Positions 9,371 through 18,180 of a stretch of 64,000 bases of DNA are shown one piece after another. A model generated the notes under the pieces. It worked only from the letters and a program-made list of their open reading frames with translations. It was not told the origin of the DNA and did not search any database. The DNA lies in contig NZ_CP015520.1 of NCBI RefSeq assembly GCF_001647085.1, positions 806,001 to 870,000 of the forward strand, read 5' to 3'. The DNA is from Thermococcus piezophilus. Its GTDB lineage: Archaea > Methanobacteriota_B > Thermococci > Thermococcales > Thermococcaceae. The position numbers were made by a program, and so were the translations under genes. Each line of letters starts with the position of its first letter. Position 1 is the stretch's first letter.

Positions 9371-10219
9371 TTATCTTTTCTCTGGCTTCTTCGCCACTAC
9401 ACCGAGCGCTTCCTCGGCCCTTCTAACACCAACGAAGCCTGCCTTTCTTAGGCGCTCCATCACGCCCTTCTGGAGGTCTCTTCTCCGGTACTTCTTCCCA
9501 GGGTTCCCAACGTAGTGGAAAAGCCTCCCACCGGGCTTGAGAATTCTAAAGAGCTCCTCATAAAACTCTCCGCTGTAGAGATGGCCCGCCAGAGAAAAGC
9601 GCGGAGGGTCGTGGATTATCACATCGAAGCTCCCGTTGTTGAACCTCTTTACGACCTCGAAGGCATCCCCATGGATGATCTGAATCTTCCCGCCCTGGAA
9701 GAGCTCCCTGCTCCAGGGGTTTATTCTTGCCAGTTCTATGACGCCCTTATCCTTTTCTACAGTTATCACGTAAGCACCGCGCTTCGCGGCCTCTATCGCT
9801 GTGTATCCGAGCCCCATGCAGGTATCTAGAACAGTTTCACCCTCATTGGGTTTGACGGTATTCACTTTGTTGAGGGTGTCTTGGAGGGGGTTTACGTCCT
9901 TCGTCCGGTGCATCCTGATGCCGTTTATCTCTATCGTGGGCGGAACCGTTGGCACGAGCTTGTAGTAGTACTCTCCGGCTATTGCCGCCTTGTAAACGCC
10001 CCCGTTTTTGATGAAGTAAACGTTCCCCTCGTCCCTCGCGACCCTTTCGATTACGCTCCTCTCAACGCGCGTGCCGTCTGGAAATATGAACTCGTCTCCC
10101 TCAATGGTGATGAGCCATGAGCGCCCGGTTTTTCTCAAATCCAGGTTAAGCCTCGCTCCACCTCTAGCGAAGAGCAGCCTTCTCGCGTCTCCTGCGGTTA
10201 AGAAGTAGACTTCCTCCAT
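9371..10219 (-). CDS. Predicted archaeal class I SAM-dependent methyltransferase (COG2521)
   Basis: A 282-residue protein. An N-terminal beta-rich domain (about 1-90) is followed by a Rossmann methyltransferase fold: motif I VLDTCMGLGYTA (about 130-141), the acidic end of strand 2 in VITVEKD, and a motif IV-like IIHDPPRFSLAG (about 204-215). The IHDPPR motif suggests methylation of a nitrogen in a nucleic-acid base or another planar group. The family is conserved in archaea with no assigned substrate that I know of. It is convergent with the DUF457 gene (6 nt apart). Confidence 0.8.
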   Translation of the reverse strand: MEEVYFLTAGDARRLLFARGGARLNLDLRKTGRSWLITIEGDEFIFPDGTRVERSVIERVARDEGNVYFIKNGGVYKAAIAGEYYYKLVPTVPPTIEINGIRMHRTKDVNPLQDTLNKVNTVKPNEGETVLDTCMGLGYTAIEAAKRGAYVITVEKDKGVIELARINPWSRELFQGGKIQIIHGDAFEVVKRFNNGSFDVIIHDPPRFSLAGHLYSGEFYEELFRILKPGGRLFHYVGNPGKKYRRRDLQKGVMERLRKAGFVGVRRAEEALGVVAKKPEKR

Positions 10220-10264
10220 GGACTCACCGCGGACTGCTGAGAAAAAGAGGATAAAAAGATTCCG

Positions 10265-11200
10265 TCATCCGATAACCCTTTCAAAAAGGCGCTCGAAGTT
10301 CCTGAAAGTTATCGCTCTAACTTCTTTCGCGCTGAAGTTCTCGTTCAGCCTCTCTAGCAGCGCCGGAATCTTCGACTCGTCTTCAAAGCCCTCAACGCTC
10401 CTCCCGCTCCAGCCGGACATGTAATACACGAAGTCGAAGCCGAGCCCCACGTGCTTGTATCCCGCTAACTCGGCCATATACGCTATGTGACCAACGTACT
10501 TCTCCAGCGTTGGCTTTTCCTTGTCTACAAAGCTCGGAATGGCAACCGCCCCGATAACTCCATCCCGCTCTGCTATGGCCTTTATCTGCTCGTCCGTGAG
10601 GTTCCTCGGGTGATTGCATAGCGCTCTTGCATTGGAGTGCGAGGCCATAACAGGGAATGCGGTAACGTCTAGGGCGTCCCAGAAGCCGGCTTCGTTTATG
10701 TGGCTGAGATCTATGATGATTCCCAGTTCCTCAGCCTTTCCTACGACTTCAACGCCGAAGTTGGTCAGGCCACCGTTTGTCCTCTCGAAGACACCATCGC
10801 CTATGGCATTGCGAAGGCTCCATGTGAGCGTTAGCACCCTCAGGCCAAGGTGGTGGAAAACCTCCAGCAAATCCAGACTGTCCCCTATCGGCTCTCCTCC
10901 CTCAAGGCCCAACCAGAGGGCAACCCTTCCTTCCTCGATGGCCTTTCTCATATCTCTGACGCTTTTCACAAGCTCGAAGCGCTCGCTCTCCGCGACGTCT
11001 TTCTGAAGGGCGTTGAGAACCTCCAGCCCGTATCTTAGGGCCGAGCTTTTCCTGTCCGGTTTTGTCCAGATGGCCATCACTCGAGCGGCTACGCCCGGGG
11101 CAAAGAATTGGTTAAAACTTTCCTCAAGGACAAGAGTTTTTCCATTCTTCCTCTCGTCATAGACAAAAGCGGGCAGGTCTGAATGGGCATCAAATATCAT
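10265..11200 (-). CDS. Membrane dipeptidase family M19 (renal-dipeptidase-like)
   Basis: A 311-residue TIM-barrel metallohydrolase. The opening MIFDAHSDLPAFV supplies the first metal ligands (HxD), GLEGGEPIGDS the bridging Glu, IDLSHINE a His and MASHSNARALCNHPRNL another His plus substrate residues. KHVGLGFDFVYY provides the late Asp. These are the M19 zinc-dipeptidase motifs in the usual order and length. It should hydrolyse dipeptides, possibly including D-amino acid or dehydropeptides, in the cytoplasm since no signal peptide is present. It starts 9 nt from the end of the upstream helical-repeat gene, so the two probably share a transcript. Confidence 0.88.
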   Translation of the reverse strand: MIFDAHSDLPAFVYDERKNGKTLVLEESFNQFFAPGVAARVMAIWTKPDRKSSALRYGLEVLNALQKDVAESERFELVKSVRDMRKAIEEGRVALWLGLEGGEPIGDSLDLLEVFHHLGLRVLTLTWSLRNAIGDGVFERTNGGLTNFGVEVVGKAEELGIIIDLSHINEAGFWDALDVTAFPVMASHSNARALCNHPRNLTDEQIKAIAERDGVIGAVAIPSFVDKEKPTLEKYVGHIAYMAELAGYKHVGLGFDFVYYMSGWSGRSVEGFEDESKIPALLERLNENFSAKEVRAITFRNFERLFERVIG

Positions 11201-11209
11201 GTGGACCCC

Positions 11210-12289
11210 TCACTGGCTTTCTTGTATGGTCCCAATCTCGTTGAGTACCTCCTCCCTTATCTTTGGATCTGGGATGATTTCAATGACCTTTTTTACCTCT
11301 TCGAACTTTTTCCTTCTGACCAACTCAAGGGCTATCGCCTTTAGTGCCTCGCTTCTCTTGTGGATATTCTGGATTTCTTTTGCGAATTTCAGTGCCCTTC
11401 TCAGGTTTCCAAGCTCGATTAGGAGTCTCGCTATGTGCTGGACGTTGGCGTCGGTGAACCTTGGATTCTCACAGTGTTCAAAGGCCTTATCGATGATCTC
11501 GAGGTACTCAGGGTCGTTCACTCTCTTCAGCCAGAGGGCAACTTCGAGCTCTCCAATGAGCCTCATAACGCCACTGTACTTCTTTTCAAGAAAGGCTAAT
11601 GCGTAGTGGTTTCTTCCCTCAAGCAGGGCCGTCCTTATCTCAGGCAGTCCGACGTTGTAGACCGTTTTGGCGAGCTCTATCTTCTTCTCAACTATCGCTG
11701 CCTTTTGGCTGACATGGAGCTTCTCGAATATGTCAAACGCCATTCTGTAAAAGTCCAAAGCCTTGTTTGATGGCAGAGTGTCCCCGACCTTCTCAAGTAG
11801 CTCCCCAATCCTTATTATCCCATCGACTTTGTGTGTGTAGCCTATCTCGGCCCCGATTATCGTATCGAAGGCAACGTTGAACATTTCAAAGGCGTTGTCA
11901 GAGTAGCCAGCAAGGGCAAGACGGTAGGCAAGGATCGAGAGAACTATGCCCTTTTCTATGGGGCTTTTTATGCTATCTGTTTCGTCTATCGCCCGATTGA
12001 AGAAGTCCATCGCGTCCTCCTCGTAGTCTATCATCGCGAGTGAGGAGGCAATGATGGAGTAGGCAATGACCTTGTCGGAGGGATCTTTGAGCTTCTTGGC
12101 GATGTATATGGCGTCTTCTAAGATGCCAGGAATCCATTCGGCCGGATCGCCGTGTTGATAGATGGCAACCGCTATATCTGCGAGAGCCGTGACCCTCTCT
12201 ATTGGGTCAGCGAGCTCCTGGATCTTTCCCAGGGCCTCTTCGTAGTGGCCCCTTTCGACGAGTATGTTTATTTCCTCTAGCATGGTCAT
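11210..12289 (-). CDS. TPR/alpha-solenoid protein, unknown function
   Basis: A 359-residue protein composed almost entirely of helical hairpins of about 34-37 residues with TPR-like spacing. Examples are LVERGHYEEALGKIQEL, ALAGYSDNAFEMFNVAF and LIELGNLRRALKFAKEIQN. It is probably a cytoplasmic scaffold. The ATG at 12289 has no ribosome site, but a TTTATAAGG box lies about 25-30 nt upstream, so a leaderless start is plausible. An alternative ATG is at 12283. Divergent from the DUF531 gene and upstream of the M19 peptidase. No partner can be deduced. Confidence 0.7.
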   Translation of the reverse strand: MTMLEEINILVERGHYEEALGKIQELADPIERVTALADIAVAIYQHGDPAEWIPGILEDAIYIAKKLKDPSDKVIAYSIIASSLAMIDYEEDAMDFFNRAIDETDSIKSPIEKGIVLSILAYRLALAGYSDNAFEMFNVAFDTIIGAEIGYTHKVDGIIRIGELLEKVGDTLPSNKALDFYRMAFDIFEKLHVSQKAAIVEKKIELAKTVYNVGLPEIRTALLEGRNHYALAFLEKKYSGVMRLIGELEVALWLKRVNDPEYLEIIDKAFEHCENPRFTDANVQHIARLLIELGNLRRALKFAKEIQNIHKRSEALKAIALELVRRKKFEEVKKVIEIIPDPKIREEVLNEIGTIQESQ

Positions 12290-12352
12290 ACTAAATGTTT
12301 AGTCTGCTATAAATCCTTATAAACCTTTGTTGGGCACTTTTTCCGAGGAACC

Positions 12353-12904
12353 ATGCTGACGGTTGCGCTCTACAACACCTACGACCCAAGGAAGCTGCAC
12401 GAGGCCCACCTGAGAGCCATAGCCAGAGCCGGACCAACAGCTTATGCCTACGGCTTTCACCTGGCTCTGGTAGGATTCCCCTTCGAGGGCAGACCGGTTG
12501 ATGTTGCCGAGGAAATAGCCAGTCACACGACCATAGGCGAGGGAGGGAAGTATCTCCTCGAGCTTGCCCAGAGAAACCGCTTTCACCTCTTTGAGTTTCC
12601 GAAGAAGGGCTTTCCTCCTCAGTTCGGCACGCCGGTTGCGACCACTAGAAAGCCGAGCGAGGAGAAGGAGATAACCCCACTTGAGCTCTCAGAGAGGGCT
12701 TTGAAAGGCGAGAGTTTTCTGCTCCTGATAGGCCTTGGAAGGCATGGCCTTCCAAAGGAAATATTTAAGATGGCACGCTATCATATGGATATAACAGGGA
12801 AAAGGGTCAGCCTTGAAACATGCACCGCGATAGGTGCCATATCCGCGAGAATAAGCACTCTGATGGAGGCGCTGAGATGGATGAGTCGTGGAAAAAGGAC
12901 ATAG
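12353..12904 (+). CDS. DUF531 family protein (predicted SPOUT-like fold)
   Basis: A 183-residue protein matching the archaeal DUF531 family: MLTVALYNTYDPRKLHEAHLRA at the start, VGFPFEGRPVDVAEEIA in the middle, and the glycine-rich LLLIGLGRHGLPKEI plus SLETCTAIGAISARI towards the end. The last two resemble the knotted cofactor-binding loops of SPOUT RNA methyltransferases, so RNA methylation is a plausible but unproven activity. Its last 28 nt overlap the signal peptidase gene in another frame, suggesting translational coupling. Confidence 0.75.
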   Translation: MLTVALYNTYDPRKLHEAHLRAIARAGPTAYAYGFHLALVGFPFEGRPVDVAEEIASHTTIGEGGKYLLELAQRNRFHLFEFPKKGFPPQFGTPVATTRKPSEEKEITPLELSERALKGESFLLLIGLGRHGLPKEIFKMARYHMDITGKRVSLETCTAIGAISARISTLMEALRWMSRGKRT

Positions 12905-13353
12905 CATGGATCCTAATCGCGTTCATAGCAGTTTTTGCACTCCAATTCGGGCTTAAGATGGCCTTTCACACGGACTCGCCACTGGTCATAGTGGTGAGCG
13001 GCTCCATGGAACCCGTCTTTTACAGGGGGGATGTCGTCCTCCTGAAGGGGATAAGTGAGAACAACATTGATGAAGTTCACGTTGGCGACGTGATCGTCTA
13101 TAAGCGCCCCGGTTATGAATACCCGATAATTCACCGCGTCAGGGATATAAAGGAGGTAAGCCTTGGAGGGAAAACTGAGAAGTGTTTTGTCACATGGGGC
13201 GACAACAACTGGGCTCCCGACCCCGATTATCCAACGCCTTACGGGCCGGTCCCTTGCGTTCCAGCTTATGCCGTCGAGGACAAGGCCCTGCTGGTTTTCC
13301 CGAAGATAGGCCTCATCCCGCTCGAGATAAGGGAGCGCCTCGGTCTGGGATGA
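12877..13353 (+). CDS. Signal peptidase I (archaeal S26 type)
   Basis: A 158-residue membrane protease. One N-terminal transmembrane helix (about 8-28) is followed by the SGSMEPVFYRGDVV box containing the catalytic Ser, then VGDVIVYKRP, PIIHRV (His replacing the bacterial Lys, as in archaeal and ER enzymes) and a WGDNN box with an acidic residue. It cleaves signal peptides on the outer face of the membrane. A longer reading frame begins at 12820, but GAGGCGCTGAG precedes the ATG at 12877, giving a normal short cytoplasmic head. It overlaps DUF531 by 28 nt. Confidence 0.88.
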   Translation: MDESWKKDIAWILIAFIAVFALQFGLKMAFHTDSPLVIVVSGSMEPVFYRGDVVLLKGISENNIDEVHVGDVIVYKRPGYEYPIIHRVRDIKEVSLGGKTEKCFVTWGDNNWAPDPDYPTPYGPVPCVPAYAVEDKALLVFPKIGLIPLEIRERLGLG

Positions 13354-13407
13354 TGTGAGGGTAGGTGGCCGAGAGACCGATGAGGAGCTAATCGGCCCCT
13401 GACCATC

Positions 13408-13429
13408 AAACTTTGCTGGTGCAAAGTTT
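13408..13429 (+). repeat. Perfect 9-bp hairpin, member of a dispersed palindromic family
   Basis: AAACTTTGC and GCAAAGTTT flank a TGGT loop. The stretch 13415-13438 (GCTGGTGCAAAG followed by TTTCTATCTGCT) matches 15812-15835, just after tRNA-His, with three differences in 24 nt. A related hairpin follows tRNA-Gly. It lies between the convergent signal peptidase gene and the C/D sRNA, so termination is one possible role. Confidence 0.5.
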
Positions 13430-13435
13430 CTATCT

Positions 13436-13490
13436 GCTCAGTGGTGACCGCTTTCATCACCCGTCAGGAGGGCTTGGGCGTCATCATCGC
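13436..13490 (-). ncRNA. C/D-box guide sRNA
   Basis: Read on the minus strand, this interval has all four boxes in order: C box ATGATGA (13487-13481), a 13-nt guide, D' box CTGA (13467-13464), a 3-nt spacer, C' box GTGATGA (13460-13454), a 12-nt guide and D box CTGA (13441-13438). GC dinucleotides outside C and D can pair. Spacing and box quality are those of a Thermococcales 2'-O-methylation guide. By the N+5 rule the D' guide would address a target containing GAGGGCTTGGGCG and the D guide one containing TGGTGACCGCTT. I cannot place these in rRNA or tRNA from memory. Confidence 0.85.
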
Positions 13491-13532
13491 TGGGCTTAAA
13501 AACGCTCTTGATTTTTTAACCTTGGTGATAGC

Positions 13533-14282
13533 ATGAGGTTCATTCCGCTCATAGTTGCCCGACCCGAGGTTCAGATGGCGATAGACGAGGCAATAATGCG
13601 CGCTAGAATCGAGGGCAAGGTCCCCGACACGGTGAGGCTCTACGCTTTCAGTCCCAGCTCGGTAACTATAGGCCGCTTCCAGAGCGTTAGGCACGATGTT
13701 GACCTCGATGTTGCCGGGAAGCTCGGAATCCCTGTTGTAAGGCGCATAACCGGCGGCGGAAGCGTCTTCCACGACGAGTTCGGTGAGATAACCTATTCTG
13801 TGGTCGTCGGCGAGGACTACCATCCCGCCCTGAGGAACGTCGAGGAGAGCTATCGCTACCTGGCTGGTCCGCTCGTCGATGCTCTAAAGGAGCTTGGCCT
13901 TGACGCTGGCTTCTCCGGCCTGAACGACATCGTCGCCAACGGCAAGAAGATAAGCGGCTCTGCCCAGACGAGGAGAAAGGGGGTAATCCTCCAGCACGGC
14001 ACGTTCATGTACGCGACAAGAGTGGATGTACTCGCGAAGGTTCTGAGGATCTCGAAGGCGAAGCTTTCCGATAAAGGAGTTTCGAACATCTGGGAGAGGG
14101 TTACGATCCTGGAGCGCGAGGGAATAAAGCTGAACCGCTGGGAGACCTACGAGCTGCTGAAAGACAAGTTCTCTGCTGCGTTTGAGCTGGAAGAAGACCA
14201 GCTGACGGACTACGAGCTCGAGCTTGCAGAGAAACTGATAGAGGCTAGGTATGGAAACCCAGAGTGGAACGAGATGAGATAA
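13533..14282 (+). CDS. Lipoate-protein ligase A family protein (LplA catalytic domain)
   Basis: A 249-residue protein of the biotin/lipoate ligase fold. QMAIDEAIM begins the domain, RRITGGGSVFHDEFGEITYSVV (about 70-91) is the lipoyl-AMP binding loop, and LNDIVANGKKISGSAQTRRKGVILQHGTF (about 129-157) contains the conserved Lys of NGKKISG. It should activate lipoate or a related acyl group and transfer it to a lysine. Archaeal LplA is usually split, with a separate small LplB accessory. None is seen beside this gene, so the enzyme may need a partner elsewhere or act on octanoate. GGTGATAGC precedes the ATG. Confidence 0.82.
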   Translation: MRFIPLIVARPEVQMAIDEAIMRARIEGKVPDTVRLYAFSPSSVTIGRFQSVRHDVDLDVAGKLGIPVVRRITGGGSVFHDEFGEITYSVVVGEDYHPALRNVEESYRYLAGPLVDALKELGLDAGFSGLNDIVANGKKISGSAQTRRKGVILQHGTFMYATRVDVLAKVLRISKAKLSDKGVSNIWERVTILEREGIKLNRWETYELLKDKFSAAFELEEDQLTDYELELAEKLIEARYGNPEWNEMR

Positions 14283-14355
14283 TCAAAAAGTTAATAAGTT
14301 ATAAACCAGCTACAATCTAAATGAAGAATGAGGGTGGGGGTCGCCCGCCTGGAGA

Positions 14356-14936
14356 CTAGCCACCCGACTTAGCTTTTCCCCTTAGAATCTCTTTTTCGGT
14401 GATAAACTTGCTGGATACAATTTTATCTTTGATGCTTTCAAAGAGCTCTCTGTTTTTGTGCTGGTAATGGAGATATACGGTGTTGGCTACTGCGTCGGCA
14501 AGCTGGAGACCCGGTCGTATGACTGAATTCTCGGCAGTAACTTTGATTCCGTGACGAGCTACTCACGTGGATAACTCCTTTGAATAATGGCTCCTGTCGA
14601 TGATTGCCTCTGAGAACCCTAACCCTGAGATTACAGTGGAGTGCAGGACTTTGGCTGCTACCAGTTTGTTTCTCTTTGATCTGTCGAGCCATCTTTTCAG
14701 ATGTTCATCGTTTTTCGAGAGAACGGTGTATGCTATACTGAAATCAAGGTTGGCGAGCTTGGATGGAACCTTTTTCTTTTCCTCATATGAAAGTCTGCTA
14801 AATTCAATTCTTGGAGAAGCGACTTTATGATGAACGAAATCTCTTTTTCATTACATATCATTCCTGCGACTATGAAGTACCACTTATTGCTTTTCGTGCC
14901 TCCAAGGTCTCCACTCTCATCTATGAATAATTCCAT
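14356..14936 (-). pseudogene. Degraded DUF3800 family gene
   Basis: On the minus strand the gene begins MELFIDESGDLGGT, the hallmark of DUF3800, an RNase H-like family often carried on mobile elements. The first frame runs to about 14765, after which the homologous reading continues in another frame (SKLANLDFSIAYTVLSKN). An in-frame TGA interrupts it inside KELST-VARHG, and the late conserved block IRPGLQLADAVANTVYLH ends near 14356. At least one frameshift and one nonsense codon mean it is not functional. It lies between lplA-like and taw3 with no other mobile genes, so it is probably an old passenger. Confidence 0.75.
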
Positions 14937-14942
14937 GAAATT

Positions 14943-15569
14943 TCACCTGACTGAAATTCCATGCTTCTCGGCCATCTCGTAGAACAGCTCGTCTTTGCCA
15001 AGCTCTTTCCTCAGCTTTCTGAAGTTTTCCTCAAGGCGGGAGAGCCTTCTCTTCGAGCGCCTCAGCATCTCGTTGCCGATCTCGATGGCGAAGCGGATGT
15101 ATTCGTCGTCCACCAGGACCTTTCCATCCCTTCCAAGGGGGGCAGTAAGGTATTCGGTGGCGTTTATCTCAACGAGATAGCGTTTGGAGATGACCTTGAA
15201 GGTGGTGTACTTGAAGCCTGAAGCCAAGCCTAGCTCGTGGAGCTTCTTTGCCTTCTCAAGGTCTCCGGCAACGACGTGAAAGATAGGCGGCTGGCTCTTG
15301 AGGAAGATGATTCCCTCTTTGGCATTTTTCAGGGCTTCTTTCGCTTCTTCAAATTCTATGAGTCTATGAACCTTTATCAGCCATCTGGATAGGGGCTTTG
15401 CCCCCAGAGCCGGCTCCTCGATGATTCCAATCCTCCCCGAGCAGGAGGATGTGGTATAGATGCCCTTTATCGAGTTGATGAGAAGGAGGAGGTCTATTAT
15501 GTCTTCATCGACTTTGCCCCCATTTATAGCCGTGAAGAGGCTCGCGAGCGCTTCCCTCTTGGCTTTCAT
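14943..15569 (-). CDS. taw3: tRNA-Phe wybutosine-pathway N4-methyltransferase Taw3 (TYW3 family)
   Basis: A 208-residue protein matching the TYW3 family, which methylates N4 of the tricyclic base at position 37 of tRNA-Phe using SAM. Visible signatures are the start KREALASLFTAINGGKVDEDI, the SSCSGRI motif (about 40-46), RWLIKVHR, FLKSQPPIFHVVAGDLEKA and GLASGFKYTTFKVISKRYLVEI. The C-terminus is a basic helical tail. Full length for the archaeal family. The gene is 6 nt downstream of the dead DUF3800 start. Confidence 0.88.
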   Translation of the reverse strand: MKAKREALASLFTAINGGKVDEDIIDLLLLINSIKGIYTTSSCSGRIGIIEEPALGAKPLSRWLIKVHRLIEFEEAKEALKNAKEGIIFLKSQPPIFHVVAGDLEKAKKLHELGLASGFKYTTFKVISKRYLVEINATEYLTAPLGRDGKVLVDDEYIRFAIEIGNEMLRRSKRRLSRLEENFRKLRKELGKDELFYEMAEKHGISVR

Positions 15570-15710
15570 CTCGAAACCTCCCCGCGTGGTTTGACGGTTT
15601 CCAATCTCTCCTCTGAGTTTGGTTATTGGATGTAAAAGGTCTCAGCTCCCTCTTTCAGCCCGTTCTGACGAAAACTTTATAAAGCTAACTCAAAAGGTTT
15701 AGCTGGACAT

Positions 15711-15788
15711 GGCCGGGGTGGTGTAGCCTGGTCAGCACAGGGGACTGTGGATCCCCTAGCCCGGGTTCAAATCCCGGCCCCGGCCCCA
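15711..15788 (+). tRNA. tRNA-His (anticodon GTG), CCA encoded
   Basis: The 8-bp acceptor GGCCGGGG pairs with CCCCGGCC, including the extra G-1/C73 pair diagnostic of tRNA-His. The anticodon stem AGGGG/CCCCT encloses the loop CTGTGGA with anticodon GTG. The T arm is CCGGG-TTCAAAT-CCCGG, and CCA is at 15786-15788. A CTTTATAAA promoter lies about 37 nt upstream. No intron. Confidence 0.97.
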
Positions 15789-16081
15789 TAACAGCCCTTG
15801 CTTCCGCAAGCGCTGGCGGAAAGTTTCTAACTGCTTTTAAATGCTGACTCTTTGAGAGTGCACATATTTAGAGATTAAGTTTAGGATGGATTCTCTCTTA
15901 TGTTGGCATTCTCAAGGGGTCCTCAAAGGGCATCAAAAGAAAAGCAGACGCAAAAATCTGAAAGCTGTTTCTGAGAGAATCCTACTTAGAAAGACCGATT
16001 TAAAGTGTGCAATCTTAATGACCCTTGACCCGTATTCCCAATACACACGATATGATCATACATTCATAGACCCCTCAAAAT
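15789..16081. other. Intergenic stretch with a repeat-family element
   Basis: No convincing gene. A short frame at 15886-16089 has no ribosome site, no family features and an odd Arg/Lys/Ser-rich composition, so I do not call it. The first 50 nt contain the TTCCGC...GCGGAAAGTTT element related to those at 13408 and 61362, perhaps part of the tRNA-His terminator. Confidence 0.5.
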
Positions 16082-16513
16082 TCAGATAAGGCTTTCAATC
16101 AGCCTGTAATCGTCTTCCGGAATTTCCCTCATTGCCTTGCCCATCAAGTGGCCACTCCAGCGCTTTTTGTTCGTAATAAAGTTGAGCTTTGGAATGAGCG
16201 GCTTGAAGTCGAGCTCGCCGAGCTTTATCGGCTTGACCCTGACCCTCAGCGGATAGGTCTCGTTGAGGTGTGGTGGACTCTTGAATATCCTTGTTGAGTC
16301 AATGTAAGGCTCGCTAACGACCTCAAAGATGCCCACGATTTTCGGCTCTAAAATTTCTTTGTCCCTCCGCTCCTGCTTGACGTAAAAGACGAGCCTGTCG
16401 CCCGGTTTAACCTTGGCGATTGTATTCTTATGTCTCTTTGGCACACCCCAGACGTTCTTCTTTTTCACAACCTCCCAGTTGTCACGGTTTGTAATGCAAA
16501 GCCAGTACCTCAT
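16082..16513 (-). CDS. EVE-domain protein (PUA-like, putative modified-base binder)
   Basis: A 143-residue single-domain protein. [25 protein letters not shown] is the first strand and helix, [12 protein letters not shown] the central barrel, and [20 protein letters not shown] the closing segment of EVE domains. EVE domains belong to the PUASS fold and are thought to bind modified cytosine or adenine, often near restriction or defence genes. It lies about 270 nt downstream of the DUF1156 methylase/DUF499/helicase module on the same strand, which makes a role as reader of that module's modification, or of modified invader DNA, plausible. A second, broken copy of its C-terminal end lies at 47021-47161. 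Confidence 0.85.
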   Translation of the reverse strand: MRYWLCITNRDNWEVVKKKNVWGVPKRHKNTIAKVKPGDRLVFYVKQERRDKEILEPKIVGIFEVVSEPYIDSTRIFKSPPHLNETYPLRVRVKPIKLGELDFKPLIPKLNFITNKKRWSGHLMGKAMREIPEDDYRLIESLI

Positions 16514-16785
16514 TTCAAACCACCGCTTTTACCCTTGTCTTTGATGTACATATTCTTTGCGGATCCCAACAACAAATTGTGTTAATATCAAAAGCCAGCG
16601 CAAGTGCTTGGCCAAAAAGAGTACCCCGTTCTCGAGGCGTGATACTCCCCGAAGCACTTCGGGGGAATATGTCAAGTAACTCGAATGTCTTAAAAATTCA
16701 AACGTTTTTATAAAATCGTTCGGGGAGTTGGGACAAGCTTCTCACCGCCCCCCATGAAACGGCAGTAAGAGGGGATAAAAAGAAA
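16514..16785. other. Intergenic region between EVE gene and defence operon
   Basis: No gene seen. A strong short hairpin CCCCGAAG-CA-CTTCGGGG lies at 16647-16664, between the 3' end of the defence operon (minus strand) and the EVE gene. Its position suits a processing or termination signal, but there is no clear T tract. Confidence 0.4.
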
Positions 16786-18180
16786 TTATTTTACGCTGAG
16801 GACTTTCCGCGTCTTGTCTTTGACGTAAACCTGCATCTTGTCCGTAACGTCAATTTCCTTCCCGTCTTCGAGAACCGCATACACCTTTCTGCTGGGACCA
16901 AAAGGCCTGAAAATCTTCAGTATGACAGGTTTTTTCTTTCCGAGGTTTGCGACGATATAAATCCAGTACTTATCCACGTTTTTGGAGTCAGTCGCGAATT
17001 TATACTCCGCGGGCGTGACCTCTGCAGTAAGCAGGAGTGGCTTGTGACCCTTGACCTCAATGTACTTCTCCCGTCCAGGCTCACTAACCTTAATGTCATA
17101 GTGCTCTCTCAACGAGACATCCTCGACTTTCCATCCTCCATTGGGACCATACTTTCTCTCCAGCCTCTTCCGCTCAAGCTCCATGACGATCTCCATAGCC
17201 TTCCGTTCGCTCTTCAGAATATCATCCAGGGGCACGAAATTTCTTTCAGTAATATGTTTGTACTCATCAGTTGGTGGTTCTACGTCCTTTTCTGAGAGCC
17301 CATAAATGTCGAGAATCCCTTCGGGAATGTACTTCAGTATGTTGAACCTCTCCTCGCTGATGCCCTCGATCCTCAATACTTCAGTTGTTTCAATTTTCGT
17401 GTTCCTGAAGAGGCGCCCCTTCTTCAGTTTATCCCTTGAGAACGCCATTTCATAATTTCTGTACTTTGTCCTCGGTCTGTAAAAATTGTCTCTCGCCAGT
17501 GTCCTGAGCTGGGAGGATACCAAATGCCCCTCCATCGTGGGTTCGGGCCGGCCAATAACAACGAACTCCTGCGAGAACACCTCAATAAGATGCTCCAACA
17601 GGTCAACGCCATAAAGAAACTCAAGCTTTCCACCATTCCTCCTTACGAGAACAGGATAACGATGGAACTCCCGGCCATCTTTCTCGTCAACTAACCTTAC
17701 AAAATAAAGGTATTCAACGCCATCCCTACCCTTAACACCAATCCACATTGGCCTCAGATTTGAGGGGCCTTCCTTAGTGACACCATGAAGAATTGGGGAA
17801 ATCTCCGGGATGTTCCTCTTCCCAAGGACTTCAGTGAGATAAGCCCCCAGCACTTCGGAGATCACGTCACTGTCAAAGTCTCTCGGAGTGAGTATGTGTT
17901 CAAGCTCCTCCTGAACCTGCTTTGTTGTGTCGGAGGGAACCATTTTTTCAATGTTCTGTCGAAGACTCTTTAGGGTGTGTATTATGGCCCCCGCGTAGCC
18001 TGTCAGTTCCCTCTTTATTGACGCAAATACAAGGTCGTACTCGGAAGGTTGCTCTCCCTTGGCACCTCCTTCGGCTCCTCCCTCCTTCCACAGTGCTTCA
18101 AAATCCCCAGAGAACATTTGTTTTCCGAAAACAGGTTTGCCAAGGCGCGGGCCACTTCCAATGGCTTCAGTTATGTTCAT
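16786..18180 (-). CDS. C-terminal part of SNF2 helicase with DUF3883-like end (frame-separated)
   Basis: A 464-codon reading frame that continues the helicase gene at 18177-19790. Codons before its first ATG read LYVLENLYQKI, the expected continuation of the helicase after RETTAYTLFLAAET, so its own ATG is probably not a natural start. The last 90 residues resemble DUF3883, a nuclease-like or DNA-end-binding domain found at the end of DISARM DrmD-type helicases: KYIEVKGHKPLLLTAEVTPAEY, then YWIYIVANLGKKKPVILKI. Together the two halves give a protein of about 1,000 residues, the usual size for DrmD. Translation as a separate polypeptide cannot be excluded. Confidence 0.7.
   Translation of the reverse strand: MNITEAIGSGPRLGKPVFGKQMFSGDFEALWKEGGAEGGAKGEQPSEYDLVFASIKRELTGYAGAIIHTLKSLRQNIEKMVPSDTTKQVQEELEHILTPRDFDSDVISEVLGAYLTEVLGKRNIPEISPILHGVTKEGPSNLRPMWIGVKGRDGVEYLYFVRLVDEKDGREFHRYPVLVRRNGGKLEFLYGVDLLEHLIEVFSQEFVVIGRPEPTMEGHLVSSQLRTLARDNFYRPRTKYRNYEMAFSRDKLKKGRLFRNTKIETTEVLRIEGISEERFNILKYIPEGILDIYGLSEKDVEPPTDEYKHITERNFVPLDDILKSERKAMEIVMELERKRLERKYGPNGGWKVEDVSLREHYDIKVSEPGREKYIEVKGHKPLLLTAEVTPAEYKFATDSKNVDKYWIYIVANLGKKKPVILKIFRPFGPSRKVYAVLEDGKEIDVTDKMQVYVKDKTRKVLSVK

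Noticed and set aside
15886-16089. 67-codon frame after tRNA-His
   Set aside because: No ribosome site, no family features, unusual composition.
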